A DNA stretch of 64,000 bases, taken from Symsagittifera roscoffensis. Lineage: Eukaryota; Xenacoelomorpha; Acoela; Convolutidae. Under the pieces are notes generated by a model. It was not told where the DNA came from and ran no database searches. It saw only the letters and a program-made list of their open reading frames with translations. The translations under genes were made by a program, and so were the position numbers. Positions 33,401-48,400 of the stretch are shown piece after piece; the first letter of the stretch is position 1, and each line of letters starts with the position of its first letter. The stretch lies in NCBI RefSeq assembly GCF_963678635.1, contig NC_087062.1:79921200-79985199 (forward strand). Direction: 5' to 3'.

Positions 33401-36400
33401 GAACTCCAGTGCCCACCCGACGCATACCCGCAATCCGGATCGACTGCTGCTGCTGACTATTATGAGTCGCGCCTCCCCTGTTCGAGGGGTTGCTAGCAGC
33501 TCCCCGGATGCCCCTGTAGTCCACGTCTTTTTCTGAAGAACGAAAAGATGTTTATGGAGGACACTAAATCTAAGCACATCTGTCAGAATTCAAGTCAAGT
33601 TGTAATTCACAATTCAAGTCAAGTTGTAATTACACTAGCCATCAGGAATAATATTCGGACTCAATTTAGGCATAAGTTTGAGGTCCAATCTTAGTTTTTA
33701 CCTCGTTTCCCACTTCCTATCCAAGACTTACTTCCAGTTTGAACATCGTTTTTGATAGGAATGAACCCCTCTTCGTCTGTTCTCCTAAAACAGTATGATA
33801 ATAATCTCCATTCTAGAAATTTATTTAATTTTTTCCACTCAATTTATTCAATTCTAGAAAAAGCCAGCATACTTTGGTTTGCTGTGTGCTGCATTGGGCG
33901 CAGACATTCTCGGGTTTTTAGCTCCATTTGTATTCGAATTATTTGTCCGTTTGCTCAACAATTTAGCCGCAACTTCAGCTTGCGCTCTTCCTGTTCTCCT
34001 CTGATTTGGAACAAAACTCTTCGCTTTTCCTCCTCCTTGCTCCGTTTCTGCATTGACAGCGGTATCAGTTGAACTTTTTAGGCCTTCATCCGCACTATTT
34101 GAGTTACTGTTTTCTTTACTTTTCTTCACAGGTACATTGCTTCCATACTCTATACTTATTTCATCGCTCTTATCCCTTTCTTCTTGATTTTGTTTAGGGC
34201 TGTCACCCATGTTATTTTTCTTTTTCGCCGGCCCAGGGCTAGATGATCGACCCCTTTGAAAACTATCTGAAGATTTCCCTCTCGGGTCTTTCGCTTCACC
34301 GCTACTCGAGTTACCGCTACCCGACGGTCGCTTCCTCTTCCCTTCCGAGCCTGCTCTTCGTCTTTCGGGACTCCGTTCTCGTTCTCTATCCGAGGAACTT
34401 TTCTCGTCCTTCATGAAATTTGGCGGACTAGCTCGTTTAACTCTCCAGGGCGACAAAGGTCGCTTGGGTTGCTGTTTAGGAAATTTTTTCTTCGGTTGCT
34501 GGTCTCCGGGCCTACCTGTTTTAGCACCAGCGGGCCCTTTTGCATTGGCGGTCTTGTTTTTCTCGTCTAGTTTCACAGGACTGGGTTCGACTCCCGGTAT
34601 CGGCGCAACTGCTGCTGCCGCTTTCAGCTGCTCTGGAGTGAGCTGTACAATTCCACCACCTGGCATTTGAACTTGCACCGTAGCGGCGACCGAAGGCGCA
34701 ATTTGAGAAGCACTAGCAGGTACGGGTGGCATCGCGAAGTATGGAAACATAGGCGGCGCCGTGTTCGTGTCACCGGTACGTTCACTGGATAACGTTTGGC
34801 CGGCATAAGGGTATGTACTTGGTACTGGCATCATTGATGTCGCATTAAGGAGGGGTGCCGACACTTTCGATGCTGTTTGCAAGCCAGACATCTGTACTGT
34901 AGAGGTTGGGGCAGACGACATTTTTCCACGAAGTCTGGGATCCCTGGATTCCGCTTGATTGCTGGATTGTGTCATCAAACCAGCCTAAAAACAAATAGCT
35001 CAATCTTCTTTTTTTTCGGTATAAATATCCCAACCTATTGTATTTAATTTTTTTCTTCTAATCGTCGATAAGTATTACTCATATCGTTGAAACAAGTCTC
35101 GAAATCTTTAATTTTTCCAGCATTTAGAAATAGAAATGATAATTTTTCAAAATTTGTTACTTAAATACAAATGTTTTATGCAACTAACATTTGCATTTGA
35201 AATAGGAGCCGCAGGATGTCCGTAATACATTGCAGGATTAGCTCCCAGCTGATTTGCTAATGGCTAAAACGCAAGACGAATGATCATGATAAATACCGTC
35301 TATGAAACAATATAAATTTGAAATAAAAATCTCTGGTAAAAACTTTATAAACACAGAAGCGAAGCTGAGCTTCGCACCACTTGCGATGTAAAAAGTATAA
35401 AATTAAAACAGCATGAACCTCAAAAGTAGCAAAGATTATTTCCAACGATGAAACTGAAAAAAAAACAAAAATAAAAATTGAAAAAACAAAAAGTTTTTTC
35501 CATGATTAAATGTATTTACGTTTTTTACAGTTCCTTATGGAGTTGTTTTTCAGCATACGAAAATAGAGTGCCAGACTCTTATTAATCTAGAAAAAAGAAT
35601 ACAACTGAAATTTGATGGAAACAAAAAATAAGGTAGAAAAGCCGACAGAAATAAAGCCTTCAGCCAATAAACTGAGACTCAACAAAAAATTTCAACAATT
35701 TTTTTTGGAAAAAATTGTATATAAGGCCCACATAGTATCCACAAATGCTATATCTGTAGTGAAGGCATAAAAAATCAAAATTAAACCGACATAGTTCAAG
35801 TCAACAACCATAAAGCAGAAAACTTGCAATACAACACAAACATAGTACGACAATCTAGCAGATAGAAATTGAGACAAAAGCCGCTAAGTCGCGAAAAAAG
35901 GTTTCAAAATGTGGAGAAAAGCTAAGTCTATCAACATTTTAAAACTTTTCAATCACTTTGTCTGGAATAAACTTCATTTAAAAAAAGTAACATACCAAAT
36001 AAAACAACTGAATGTTAAATTTGCATCATAGCAAAACTTAGAATCAGTAACAAGTCGACAGTGCTAATTGCAAGCATAAAAACAGCATGGGTAATAATTC
36101 CGTGCGCATTAAACAACGAAAGAAAAACTTTTCAAAAAAAAAACAACAAAATTTTCAAAACAATGCGAAATTTTCGCAAAGAGACTCAATTACTTCCCTT
36201 CATAAATTTAGAAGAAAGCTGAATCTACAAAAAAAGTGATACGGGATCTAATCCCACTAAAATAAACAGACAGACGAAATCCCGAAAAATTCTTGTTTTA
36301 ATCAAAAAATGTCCAGGCCAGATTCAAATCCAGGCTATTGTCGTCTCAAGCATATTGGTTACCTCTACGCCAGGTAGGCTGGATGGTTGATTGAATTTGA

Positions 36401-39400
36401 CTTCATTATAAGACTAGTGGAAACACGTTTAACCAATGATTAGAAAAAGTATTTAAAAATAAGAACATTCAGCAAGTAAGCCGACAAAAGTTCGGAGGAA
36501 ATCCAAATTCCCAATAGCAAACATTGCATTAGGAACACATTTAGATGTTAAAAGTGCATCTTGACTAAAATTGCAACTTCTAAATTGTGAAACCTAAAAT
36601 TGGAGATCCTGCGAACAAAGTTGTTTACGGGGGGAAAAGTCTAGTACCCGGTTGTAACACACTTGCTAATCGCGAAGGTAATAACTAGAAAACTTCTACC
36701 ATTACATAGCCTAGGCCAATTACTTCTAAGCAACATAATTTCATCATGTAATGAAAGAAGTGAAAACTTACAAAGTGAGGATATACTCTCGGATTGATAT
36801 GAATGTTTGTAGCTGCTGGGGCTGCGGCACTGGTCGGAACACTACTAGCACCTCCTCCTACCCCAACTCCCGCCGCCTGCGTGTGACCGGGAGCAACTGC
36901 TGGTACATTAGGTGGGGCAACTGGGGGTTTGATACTGCTCTGGGGATCCAGAGGCCAGGAGGGATCCATAGCCTTAATTTTGGAGTCAATCGAGCCCAGC
37001 ATTTTATGTGGGAAAAGAGGGTTCCATGTAGTCCGCAGCTTGTACAATTTTGCACGAGTCGTTTGGTCGACCTGCAATCAAATAACGCAAATTACAGTTT
37101 TCCATATTATGGAAAGTTAGAAAAATATATTTTACTGAACACTTGTACAATAACACAAAACTACAGACAGGACTAATATATAACAAGTCACAAGTGTTTA
37201 GTTGTGTAGAAGTGTACTAAGGTTAAATGAGTCAAGCTCAAAAGACAAGGGTGAAATGACAAGTGGGTGAAAAAGTTTAACTTTGACCAACTTATTAGGT
37301 TTTGTACTGATGCTATATACCCCCATAAAAAGCTAAGTTGCCTAATATTGATGATATAAATACTATTCTTCAAGTTCTTCACAATAAGCAAAGATCAACG
37401 AGAAGTTTCCTCCATTGCTTACCCTCTCGAAGGTGTTGCAGAAGGTGGTTACTATATTTTCAGTGAACATCTGACGATAGGGCTCCCCCACATTCTTAAC
37501 GATGGAGTCCAACAGGTACATGAGAGGTAGTTTTTGAGTAGGCACCACCTAAATACACGCCCACTTACGTACATACCCTTCTTATTTGATACTTAAAACT
37601 CTCGAATTGGCTGAATAGAAACTTCAGCTTAGTCGGATAAAGGACGATAAAGCCACAAAACGAAAATGACGTAGTTGTTTAAAGCCTTCTGGAAGTTAAT
37701 AATTTTATTATGAATAATAAACTACCTAGTTAATCTCTCTTTCATCATTTAACCGCATGCTAAATGTGAGCACAAAAATGCGAAGTATTGAGCAAGCAAT
37801 TTCTACAGCTCAAAGCGACCAAAAAACTCCCTTAATTGACATGACAGTAGCTAAGAAAATTTTGAAAAAAAACGAAGAAATAATTTCTTTGCTTACTTTG
37901 CGAGCAGGGGCGGATTTGGGTGGGGGGGGGGGGGTTGTGGGGCATTCACCCTCTTCTCAGGGATTCGACTCGCTACCGACCCAAAGGGTCCCCCTTTGTA
38001 CTATTTTGAGATATCCATAATTGGTGACGGACCCTGAAAATTTTCTAAAGGCGCCTTGGGCGCCAATATAATTTAATTTTGAGGTGGGAGCGCGCGCCAG
38101 AAAACGCGATTTTTTGGTCAAAATTTTCCAAAAAGTGCCCAAAAACGGATTTTTTGACCTCTTTTTATCAAAAATCTCCCTGGAGCAAAACAGGGTCTTT
38201 TTAGTGATTTGGAAGAGCTCGGAAAATCAATTTGGTCGACCTAAAAAAAAAGGTCGACAAAATTTTCGAAAGTTTTTTGAAAATCCGCCCCCCCCCCCTG
38301 TTTGCGAGTAAAAACGAAACAAATTTAAACTTTTATGTAATTTTTAACCGATCTAGTACTAGTTACTGAAGATAGCCCGGTTGCAAAAAAAATTTTCAGT
38401 ACCATTACAGGCCACGTTTCAAAATGTTCCAGTTTAAGTTTTTTTTTCATTTTCAGCGTATCAACAAGTCGGCGATATTCTTTGAATCGAGTCCCGCACC
38501 CATAAAAACATGACCATCTTGTTACTTAGAGATGATCATCGCAATGCATTTATACCCAAAAAATATAAAATGGTATTTGGGGTGCGTTCTCTTAACCAAA
38601 GTTCCAATAATTTAACAGATCAGTAGACCAATTTACATAATAATTAAATCAATCGCGGAATCACAGATCTAGAAATGCTCTTTCCTGCACTAGAACATAC
38701 ATTCAAAAACAGCTGCTGAGCTCATGACAAGAGTAATTTTAGTTCAGCTTTGGTTTCAACATTTTTTAAAAATTGGTCGTACTGTACAAATGTCTTCAAT
38801 TCACGTGATTACGTAATTAAACATGACAATTTTAGTTTACCGATCTGGTCCGCTCATTTTCGGGTAACTGATGCATCATTTTACTGATAAACCACCAATA
38901 ATTGGACGTTTGAGTATGGATTAGAATGTAGACCAGGATATTTTGGAAAGTAAGATTCAATAGCATGTTATAAAATCGGTACTACATAACTCCGCTTTTA
39001 GATGCGAGTTCGGGTTAAACTTGGTTCGGGTTGAACTTTTAACTATACTTTCAAGGTTTCTGATAAACTCCGAAGTGATACAAAAATGAATCAACGCTAG
39101 ATGTAACAAAGAAGATTATGCAAGCAGCTTAGATTTTTCCGACCACGGTAACTAATGAAAAAAAAACATGAATTTTGTAAAATAATTAGTTTTCCCCAAA
39201 TTTTGCGCATTATTTTTTTGGATCAAATGAATTAAACATAACTCTAAATTCAATAAAATTAGAATGACTGTGGCTTAAAACTACGACTTAAAACAATATG
39301 AATACCAATCACTGACGAAAAGTCTAGCTCATCGAAACATTCAAATAATTTTTTTGCTCACAAGTAGAAAATAGCAAATGAACTCAGTAAAATAGCAGGC

Positions 39401-42400
39401 TCTTTGACACTTTTTTGACAGCGAGGCAATTATTGGAAAAAAAACTTACAAAAGGGGAACTGCTTACAAAATCTAGTTGAATAAATTCGATATGTACGAT
39501 AAGCTAGAGCTAAAAAAAAGCATATTTTGACAGTTTATCAAAAAACTTATTTAAGAAATAGAATTAAGAATTAGACATAGTTAGACATTTTTTGATACAA
39601 GAAGAAATATTACAAACTATAAGGTCAAATAGACAACCAAAAAGACAAAAGAAAGCAGCTTTCACAGAAGATTTTTTTAAAAGTTTAATACGGAAAGTCT
39701 AAAGCTATTGCTTTCGAATCAAGTAGAATTTGGGGGAAAATGAAGACACTGAGCAAGAAATTTGGATGAGAAAACAAAAAACACGTAAGCTGTTGCTCTC
39801 AAAAAAATAGAATTCGGGAAAAAAAGGGAAGACACTGAGCAAGAAAGATGGATGAAAGAACAAAAAAAGTTAGAAACAAAAAAAATTAGGTCAACCACTT
39901 TGATAACAAATTATTAGAACAACTACTCGCTCGTTTCAATAGAACGAAAGAAGACAAGAAGGAAAAATTTCAAACCGTTTCTCTCAACACGGATTGTCGT
40001 TCATGATTTTATGTCTTTCGAGCCAAAACTAGCAGAGGTTAGATATGATGTATCACGCAACCTATTCTGACGATTAATTGTGGTATTTAATTTTGCGTGG
40101 ACATTTTTTTTAACTACAAAAACGAGCTATCACACACCTGAAGACAAAGATCCTCCCACTTTCGGCAATCGGAAAAAAAGCGGCTCCCGTATTGAATCGA
40201 ACACAATTTTCTATTGAGAGGTAATTTCAGCTCCTTAAAACTCACTTCTAACAGATCAGTACTTGCCAGATGACCTCATTCAGGAAATACTTTAAGATGT
40301 AAGAAAAGTATAGAAAAAGTCTGGTTCTCGATCAAATAAACAAAAAAAATGAAGCAGCTTTCACCAAAATGTTACAAAAAGTTTAATACGGAAAATCGTA
40401 AGCTGTTGCTTTCGAATCAAGTGGAATTCGGAAAAAAAATGAAAACACTGCGCAAAAAATTTGGATGAGAAAACAAAAAAAAACGTAAGCTGTTGCTCTC
40501 GAATCAAGTAGAATTCGGGAGAAAAGGAAGACACTGACCAAGAAAGTTGGATGAAAGAACAAAAAAAAACGTAAGCTGTTGCTCTAAAAAAAGTAGAATT
40601 CGGTTTAAAAAAAAGGAAGACACGGAACAAGAAAGTTGGATGTAAAAAGTTAAGAACAAAAACATAGCCAATCGAAGATTGGAAAAGAGTAAGGAACGCA
40701 AGTGAACATGAAAAAAAAAAGACTTTCTTGAAAAAATCCATACTTTCGAATTTCAAAGAAAAAAATAGATGCCCTTTAAGCTCTTTGAATTTCTAAACAA
40801 TTTATGCTTGGCGCTTTTTAAATAACATGAACCCAACTAGAGAAAAATGGATCAATACGTAAAATTTTTAATCCGCTGGAGCTAAAAGTTAAATTCCACT
40901 TTCGAAACTAAAAATCGCTCACGTTTTTTTCGCGCGATTTCAATGTTCGTAATTGGAGTGCTATTTACGTCACTTTCAGCAGATGAATTTCAATACGACT
41001 CAAAAAGTGCATGCATACGTAAGAGCATTCATAAATGCATCAATATGTATGAATGCGAATCTGCAGTTATGAGAGACTTTTAAGACTTTGCCTGAGAAAA
41101 AAAATCAGCAAGACCCAAATAATTCACTATGTTCATTACTTTTAAAAATTAGAACAACCATTTTGATAACAAATTATCGACAAATTATAACAAAAAATTG
41201 GCTCCCGTATTGAATTGAACACATTTTTCTATTGAGATTTGATTTCAACTCCTCAAAACTCACTTCTAACAGACCAGTACTTGCAAGGTGACTTCATCCA
41301 GAAAAGACTTTAAGATGTAAGAAAAGTGTAGAAAAAGTCTGGTTCTCGATTCGAACACACTTGCACTCGCAAAAGCGGCGAAATTGCACTTTGCGTACAC
41401 AAGCGAGAAAACAACAAGAACAACTCTTAAATGGCAAAAAAAAGAGAAGGGAAAGAAAAAACAAGAAATTTCAAAATTCGAACGCCGGATTTGAACCTGG
41501 AGATTGAGAGGCTTACGTCCTAAGACCTTGAAAATGAGCGGCTTACGTCCTTTCAACTGATCAATTGGCAAACACTGAGTCATTGGCAGAGTGTCAAACA
41601 CTAGTGGCCAGTCTGAAAATGGAGGTAGCAGTTTGAAATTGCTCTAGAATATGTTAATCTGATGCGGAAGGAATTTTCGAAATTTCAAAAAGTGGACTTT
41701 ACATAAAAAACAGAATGGTTTTCTGCCAAATTAAGAGATTATCCGCTTATTATGGAAAACTCTTATTACTCATTCTCTTAGTTGAATTTAAAATTTCAGA
41801 TTTATCTGGGTAGTTTTACCGAAAGTTTCCGAAATCGGTCAAAAAATCTATAGTTTGACGTCTCCTATATCCACAACGCTTTCTCTACTGAAACAGGGGG
41901 ATGGCTGTGAATTACGACACAACCGTAAAATCTGTCTTTTCGATGGGACCCTTCACCTCAAATTTACCAGGGTAACTTTCAAGAAGAGTGAAAAAAAAAA
42001 TTCACAAGAACGGTCAAAAGATGGAATTCTGCTTGATTACTAAAGATTTCTCCAAAAAAAATTAAGGACTGGCGGGTAAAACAGAAAAAAATCCACAACC
42101 TGTTATTTCGATCGAAATTTTAACTTCAAATTTGGCAGTAAATCACAACAAAATAAAAAAATCTCAAAAAACGGTATAAAATTCAAAGAGAACAAAATAT
42201 CTTAAAACCAGTTGGGCAGAGAAGATTCCTGTTTTCTTTTCTTTGGTTTGAACCCTAATCGACATTTTGGAAGGGTAGTTTTTAGAAAAGAAAAAACTTC
42301 GTGAACACTGCCAAAATGTCAAAAAGCCAACTTTTTAAGAACATTCCTTTTTGTGTAGATATAAGGGCGTGGCCGTTTATGCAGGGATATCTTCTACTAC

Positions 42401-45400
42401 CTGGTCTATTGATTGAACTCTCAATCTCAGATTTGACAGGGTAGTTATTCGGAAAATAGTTTCCAAAAACAGTCAACATTTCAAAATTTGGACTTTTTAT
42501 AAGGACTTAACTTTTTTCTACAAACACTAGGGCGTAACGGTTCATGTAGGGGAGATCCTCATAACATGCTCTATCGATTGAGCCTATTATCTCATATTTG
42601 GCATGGAATTCTTTCAAAAAAAAAATAATCGAAAAAAGGAATATTCGAAATCAAATCTGGCGAGATTAGCAGCCACATAGTGTGCCATCGGTACAACATT
42701 TTTTTACACAAGCGAAGCTGCGCTTGGCAAACACAAGCGAGAACACGACAAAAAGCGGCTCTATAAAGTACAAAAAGAAAAAGTACAAATAAGCTTCGAA
42801 TAGGTAAAAATTCGGCTACGTCTCGGATTCGATCTGTTACCTAGAGATTATAAGTCTCACGCACTAACCACTCAGCTACGGACGCTTAATCAATCACAAA
42901 CACTAGCCACGAAAAAAGCCGAGAACAGACGCTAGAAATTTCCAATGCTACAGATTGTGATTATAGCAAAACTGCCATCAAATTTGTGAACACTTTTAAA
43001 GAAAACTTTTATTTGCGAGTTATGTTGGTAAAAAAGAAGGTTCGTACTCATACATTAACGCTCGCAAGCTGGCTTGTGTAATAATCGGTGAAGTAGTTTT
43101 CGAGAAAAGCTGAAACTTCTGCAAAGACAAAAACTTTACAAAGCGCCTAAAAAAACAAACCTATACATCTTCATGAAACCCATTATTATCAAACAGGAGC
43201 TTGCCATTAATAAAGAAAAATGGAAAACATGATAATAAAAGGCTAATGAATACATGCTACAAAGCAATAGGATAAGTGAACTATTTTAACGTACACTTTT
43301 ATTTGCATCTTCGCTTGAAACAAAATGGACATCGTAGTTTCACACTGCGCCTTGCTTGTATAAAAACATAATCGAAAGTAATTTCAACCAAGACACACAC
43401 ACAAGAAAACACAAACAAGAAAAGGGAAAAATTAGCTCTAAAACTTAAAAAGCAAAGTAAAAATGAGCCTTGAAATATTAAACCTTTGGTTTGCGCCGAA
43501 ACCGAACCCTCGACCTCAAAAATTAATGTCAGACGTCCTCTCATCTGCGCCATGATCAATTGACATCAAGAAAACACTAGCCATCAAAAAACGAGATGCA
43601 ACAGAATGATCACTCTGATTTGCTTTTAGATTTAAGAAATATGGATTCGTTAAAAAAAAACATTTTTCATGGGCATAAGAAATGTGTAAAGTACTTTAAC
43701 AAACAAATCTGCTAGCTTCTTAGAGTTTGCATTTGACTTAATTTTTCTCGTATATATTAGCTTAAAGACTTTGCAAAGGTTTGAATTATACTTAAAATTC
43801 AAAAGAAAGGCCAGACTGCAGTTTCTAAGCCGACAAACAAAAAGCAGAGTCGTGATGATCCGAAAACTTTAGTTAATCAGGGCAGCAACTGTCCAATTCG
43901 CAAAAAATACAACCGCTTTTTATAATCGATCTCCAGATCGTGCGATCTTCAAGCAAGAGTGATGCAACCGAACCTAGTAGGCAGCAATTGTTATGACCAT
44001 TAAAAATGTGGACGAAATTTGTCTTCGGGCGTATTTTAGTTCTTTTTGTTTTTCCCACAAAATCAGGTACCGCATATTATCATCGGAATCATAGTTTGAA
44101 ACATAAATACTATTCAAGCTAAATTACAAAATAAAAAAAATAAAAAAGTATTCCGTGTTCATAAAAACCGGAGTGAAATTTTTGAGTTTTTGACTGCATT
44201 TGAGAAAAGAAAGCGAGCGAGTAGAAGAAAATATTTCATTCAAAAAAGGAAAAACGTAGATTTACTCTAGAAAAGATAGTTTTGGAAGATTCCTTCAACG
44301 CTTCCTTTGCAAAAAAAAGTATTCTAAAAAATACTCTCCAAAAAATAGAACTGCAATCAAAAACTTTTCCGATCTTTTGTTTGTCTCTATATACTAAATC
44401 ACAAACAACCTAGGCGATTGAATTGTTTTCATCACATCAGGCACAAAATTATCAATAACTTGATTTAAAAAAAGGAAAAACCTTTTTTTACTTTTAGTTT
44501 TGTTTTATGTTGTCAGAACATTCTGAGCTACTTTCACTGCAACCGGCTATCCTTGTTGAAGTTTTCTAATAGATACAAGAGACCTAATACCCTCGATAGT
44601 CAAGTAAATTTGATTATTGAGAAAAATGAATCAATTGGCAATTTTTCATACCGCTGGGATTTCAAGGAAGTACAACCAAATTTTGAAACTACTAATGGAG
44701 CACATTATTTGCACTTTTATACGAGAAAGTTTTTTGCACTTCAATTATTGTACTTTTACTATGAAAACACGTTTGTTTTGCACATTAATCAGCAAGCGTT
44801 CTTTGCTTTCCAGTTTAAAACGAATAAGATAAGGTGAAAATAATCAGCTAGAAAGATGAAAAAATTGATTGAAACATTAAAACCAGATTGATTTTTTTTA
44901 AATAAGATGGATGAGATCATTCTTTTTATACTTTATATTCAATCCCTAGCTGTTAATTAGATTAAACCAAAAAATTAGACCAGCTTTTGAAACATTGAGA
45001 GGGCTTCTTTGAAATAACTTAGCAAAATCGAAATAGCGAAGGAACGGCCCTCAATATGACAACGCACTAAATCACCTACGAATTTTTTTCCAGATACGTG
45101 AAATCCTGCGAAAAAATTTAATCTAGGGCATCTTTTTTTTCCCAAATCGTCCGAGCGAAAACATTTCTAAACATATAAAAAAATAATGATAATTAAACTG
45201 AAATTAAACTTTCTCAATCTGAATTCTAAACCTATAAAATATGTCATACCAATCTGCAATTCTGGCCTAGAAATTAAACCAATAATTTTCATTTATTCAA
45301 TGTTTTTTTTAGAAATTCCATCAAATTTTTTGTAGATAAACCAAATTGATTTTCTGAGCTCCCCTAAACCCCTATGAAGACACAATTTAATGAAAAAAAA

Positions 45401-48400
45401 AAATCCAAAAAGCCGTTTTGGGCATTTTTTGGGAGATGTTTACGCGAAAAATTTTTTTGCGCTCTCTCCTCAAGTTAAGTGTATCTAGAAGCCCAAGGCA
45501 CTTCAGAAAAATTTCAAGTTCTAGAGTTGGTCAACCAAAAACTGATGTCATAAAATAGCTTCAAAGGGTGGACCATTTGTAAAAACTTGTCTACCCTATT
45601 TGAGGGGTGTGAGGCGGCAGCAAGAAACATAACATAGTTTAACTTAGTGTGTTGTAAAATTCGAAAGTTCCCCATCCCTCTCGAAACAGAAAATGAGCTC
45701 TGTCGCTTAAATCCGTTGTTTTCGACGGTGGTTTAACTAAATTTGAAACTTAATTAGTTAATTGAGGTCGTACTGTTAGCAAAAAAAAATATTTTGTTTT
45801 ATGATTCAGAGCACCGGAGCAGCTGTTTGCGACTAGTTCCGGTTTATCTTTTGCCTCTAATTTCTTTTCTGAGTCCAAGTTAAAATTCACCAGAAAAACT
45901 ACTGTTATTTCAAATTAATTAACAAAGTATAACTATTTTCAGGAAACAAATCCACAAAGTTTCATGGTATGTTTCTTTATTATTGTTCCGACTTTCGATA
46001 CGAAAGTAACAGAATATTTGTGCTCGGGGTGGGTTTTTTTTTCTTCAGACAAATTTCGACTTTTTAACTAGCCATTTTTGACGTAATTTTTTTATATCAT
46101 TCGAAAGGTTTTGTTGTCCTGAGCTCAAATTTGAAAAGATATTTCACCTGTGATCATTTTTCGTAAAGTTATGGGGGTTTAAAGCTTGCCATTATGGCCA
46201 ATTTGGGACACTAATATATTTCGCGCTACTAACGCGTAAGCGGAGAGTTATTCCGTCTTAAAAATCGATCCAAATTGGTTTAAGGAAGCTTATTTGCCAT
46301 AATTGATTTGTTACAAGTAGCGAAATCTATCCTTTTGTACTTTAAATGGCGTGTGAGTGGATGATTTTCATAAAAAATTTCAAATTTTAGAAAAAAAAAA
46401 TTTCATTTTGTTTTATTACTTTTAATTTTTTTTAAATGTTATTACTGCTCCATAAACCTTAATATGCAGTCGGAACATTCAGGGCTTCACCCTAATACGA
46501 GCAGTCTTGTTCTATTTCAAAATTAAATTGAATCAGTCGAGCTAAGTTTGAAACAAAAAATATATTTCCCACATCCAAATTTCTTGTTCGAATTTTAACG
46601 ATACGACTTAAATTGTCAAAGAATTTTTTATTGTTCCGACTTTCGATACGAAAGTAACGGAATATTTGTGCTCGGGGTGGGTTTTTTTTCTTCAGACAAA
46701 TTTTGACTTTTTAACTAGCCATTTTTGACGGAATTTTTTTTATATCATTCAAAAAGTATTGTTGTCCTGAGCTTAAATTTGAAAAGATATTTTAACTGTG
46801 ATCATTTTTCGTAAAGTTATGGGGGTTTAAAGATTGCCATTGTGGCCAATTTGGGACAATTAACGCGCGATATATTTCGCGCTATTAACGCGTAAGCGGA
46901 GATTTATTGCGTCTTAGAAATCATTCCAAATTGGTTGAAAGAAGCTTATTTGCCATAATTGATTTGTTACAAGGAGCGAAATCTATCCTTTTGTACTTTA
47001 TATGGCGTGTGGGGGGATGATTTTCATAAAAAATTTCAAATAAAAAAAAATTCATTTTATTTAATTACATTTAATTTTTTTAAGGATATTACTGCTCCAT
47101 AAACGTTAAAAGGCAGTCGAAACATTCAAGGCTTCGCCCTGATACGAGCACTCTTGTTGCCTTTGCATAGCATATTCAATTCAAATTTCATTTCACACAG
47201 AAGGAAGCGAAGTCTAATTTTGCAAACATGATGAAAACATGGCGAAAATACGAAATTAACTAAACCAAGGTCGTTTTTTGCCATGGAAATATAGAATGAA
47301 CCTCATGTCCAGTGATGTCCAATATAACCAATTGTTTAACCAATTGATTTTTGAAAAATGGTTTGTTAAACTGATTTAACTAATAAAAAAATTGGTTAAA
47401 CCGATTTGGTTAAATACATGTTATAAGTAACTAATTAATATTAGCTCATATATTAGCTTTTCAGGAGTGTGTTTTTCCATTCAGGAATCATTTTTTCCCA
47501 AGCCACTCCAAACCTTCACTCATTCGTGCTCCATCGATCGATAATTAGCAGTTTTGATAAAGTCCGACAATATTCGCGTACCGAAAACTTTTAAAACTTG
47601 CATCATTTATTATAAGACTGGGAGTTTTAAAACTTGTTTATCACTGTTTAAAAGCAAAATTGGTTAAACCGTTTTGGTTAAAAATTTTTTAATTGGTTAA
47701 TGGTTTAAAACATTGGTTTACTTTTTTAACTGGACATCACTGCTCATGCCAAATCGCTTCTATATACCAACAATAGATACTTAGATCCAACAATGGTTTC
47801 CTAACTTTTGTGTTATATTTTTCGTAATAATGAGTAATTCAAATATGGCAATTATTAATGTTTTAAGAGAAAATGAAAAATATTTATGCCCTGTAGAAAG
47901 ATAAGGAAATAATTGGGGCGCGGAACGTCCATATGGCGAAATTAAATCTTCGGTATCTGTGGTAGAGGTTTTAAAATATCGAGTGATTATTTTGACATAT
48001 GTTGCGTTGTTTTTCTCTGAAATCAAAAAGTAGTATTTTCGCCTGAAAATTAAAAATTTCATTATTCATTAGATTTGTTTTTCATGGAACAAGTTATACC
48101 TAGTATCTCTTCAGCAAAAATACAAGCAATACAACGTCAATGGTTACCACGGTAGTCGTTTCTCCATATAAATATATGGTTAACTTCGAACTTTTGTTCG
48201 TATTATTTTTTTTTCTTCATTTTGTCGGTTAACTGCTGAAGCATCTTTCCGACCTTCGTTGAAAACATTGAGTCCAAATACTTTTGAATTGATGCCAGAA
48301 CTAAACAGACAGCAGAATCCAAAATGCTGAACAGGAATGTGAAAATGTACACGGTCAAAATGTACAAATTAAAGCCGCCAACATCAGGGATAACTAATTA

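Noticed and set aside
40361-40756. Phe-rich minus-strand ORFs of 65-131 codons
   Set aside because: Their internal repetition comes from the tandem AAGCTGTTGCT/GAATTCGG units. They are antisense readings of A-rich repeats.
42814-42885. A functional tRNA gene with anticodon-like TAT
   Set aside because: Acceptor and T stems do not close, and it belongs to a family of SINE heads with similar tails.
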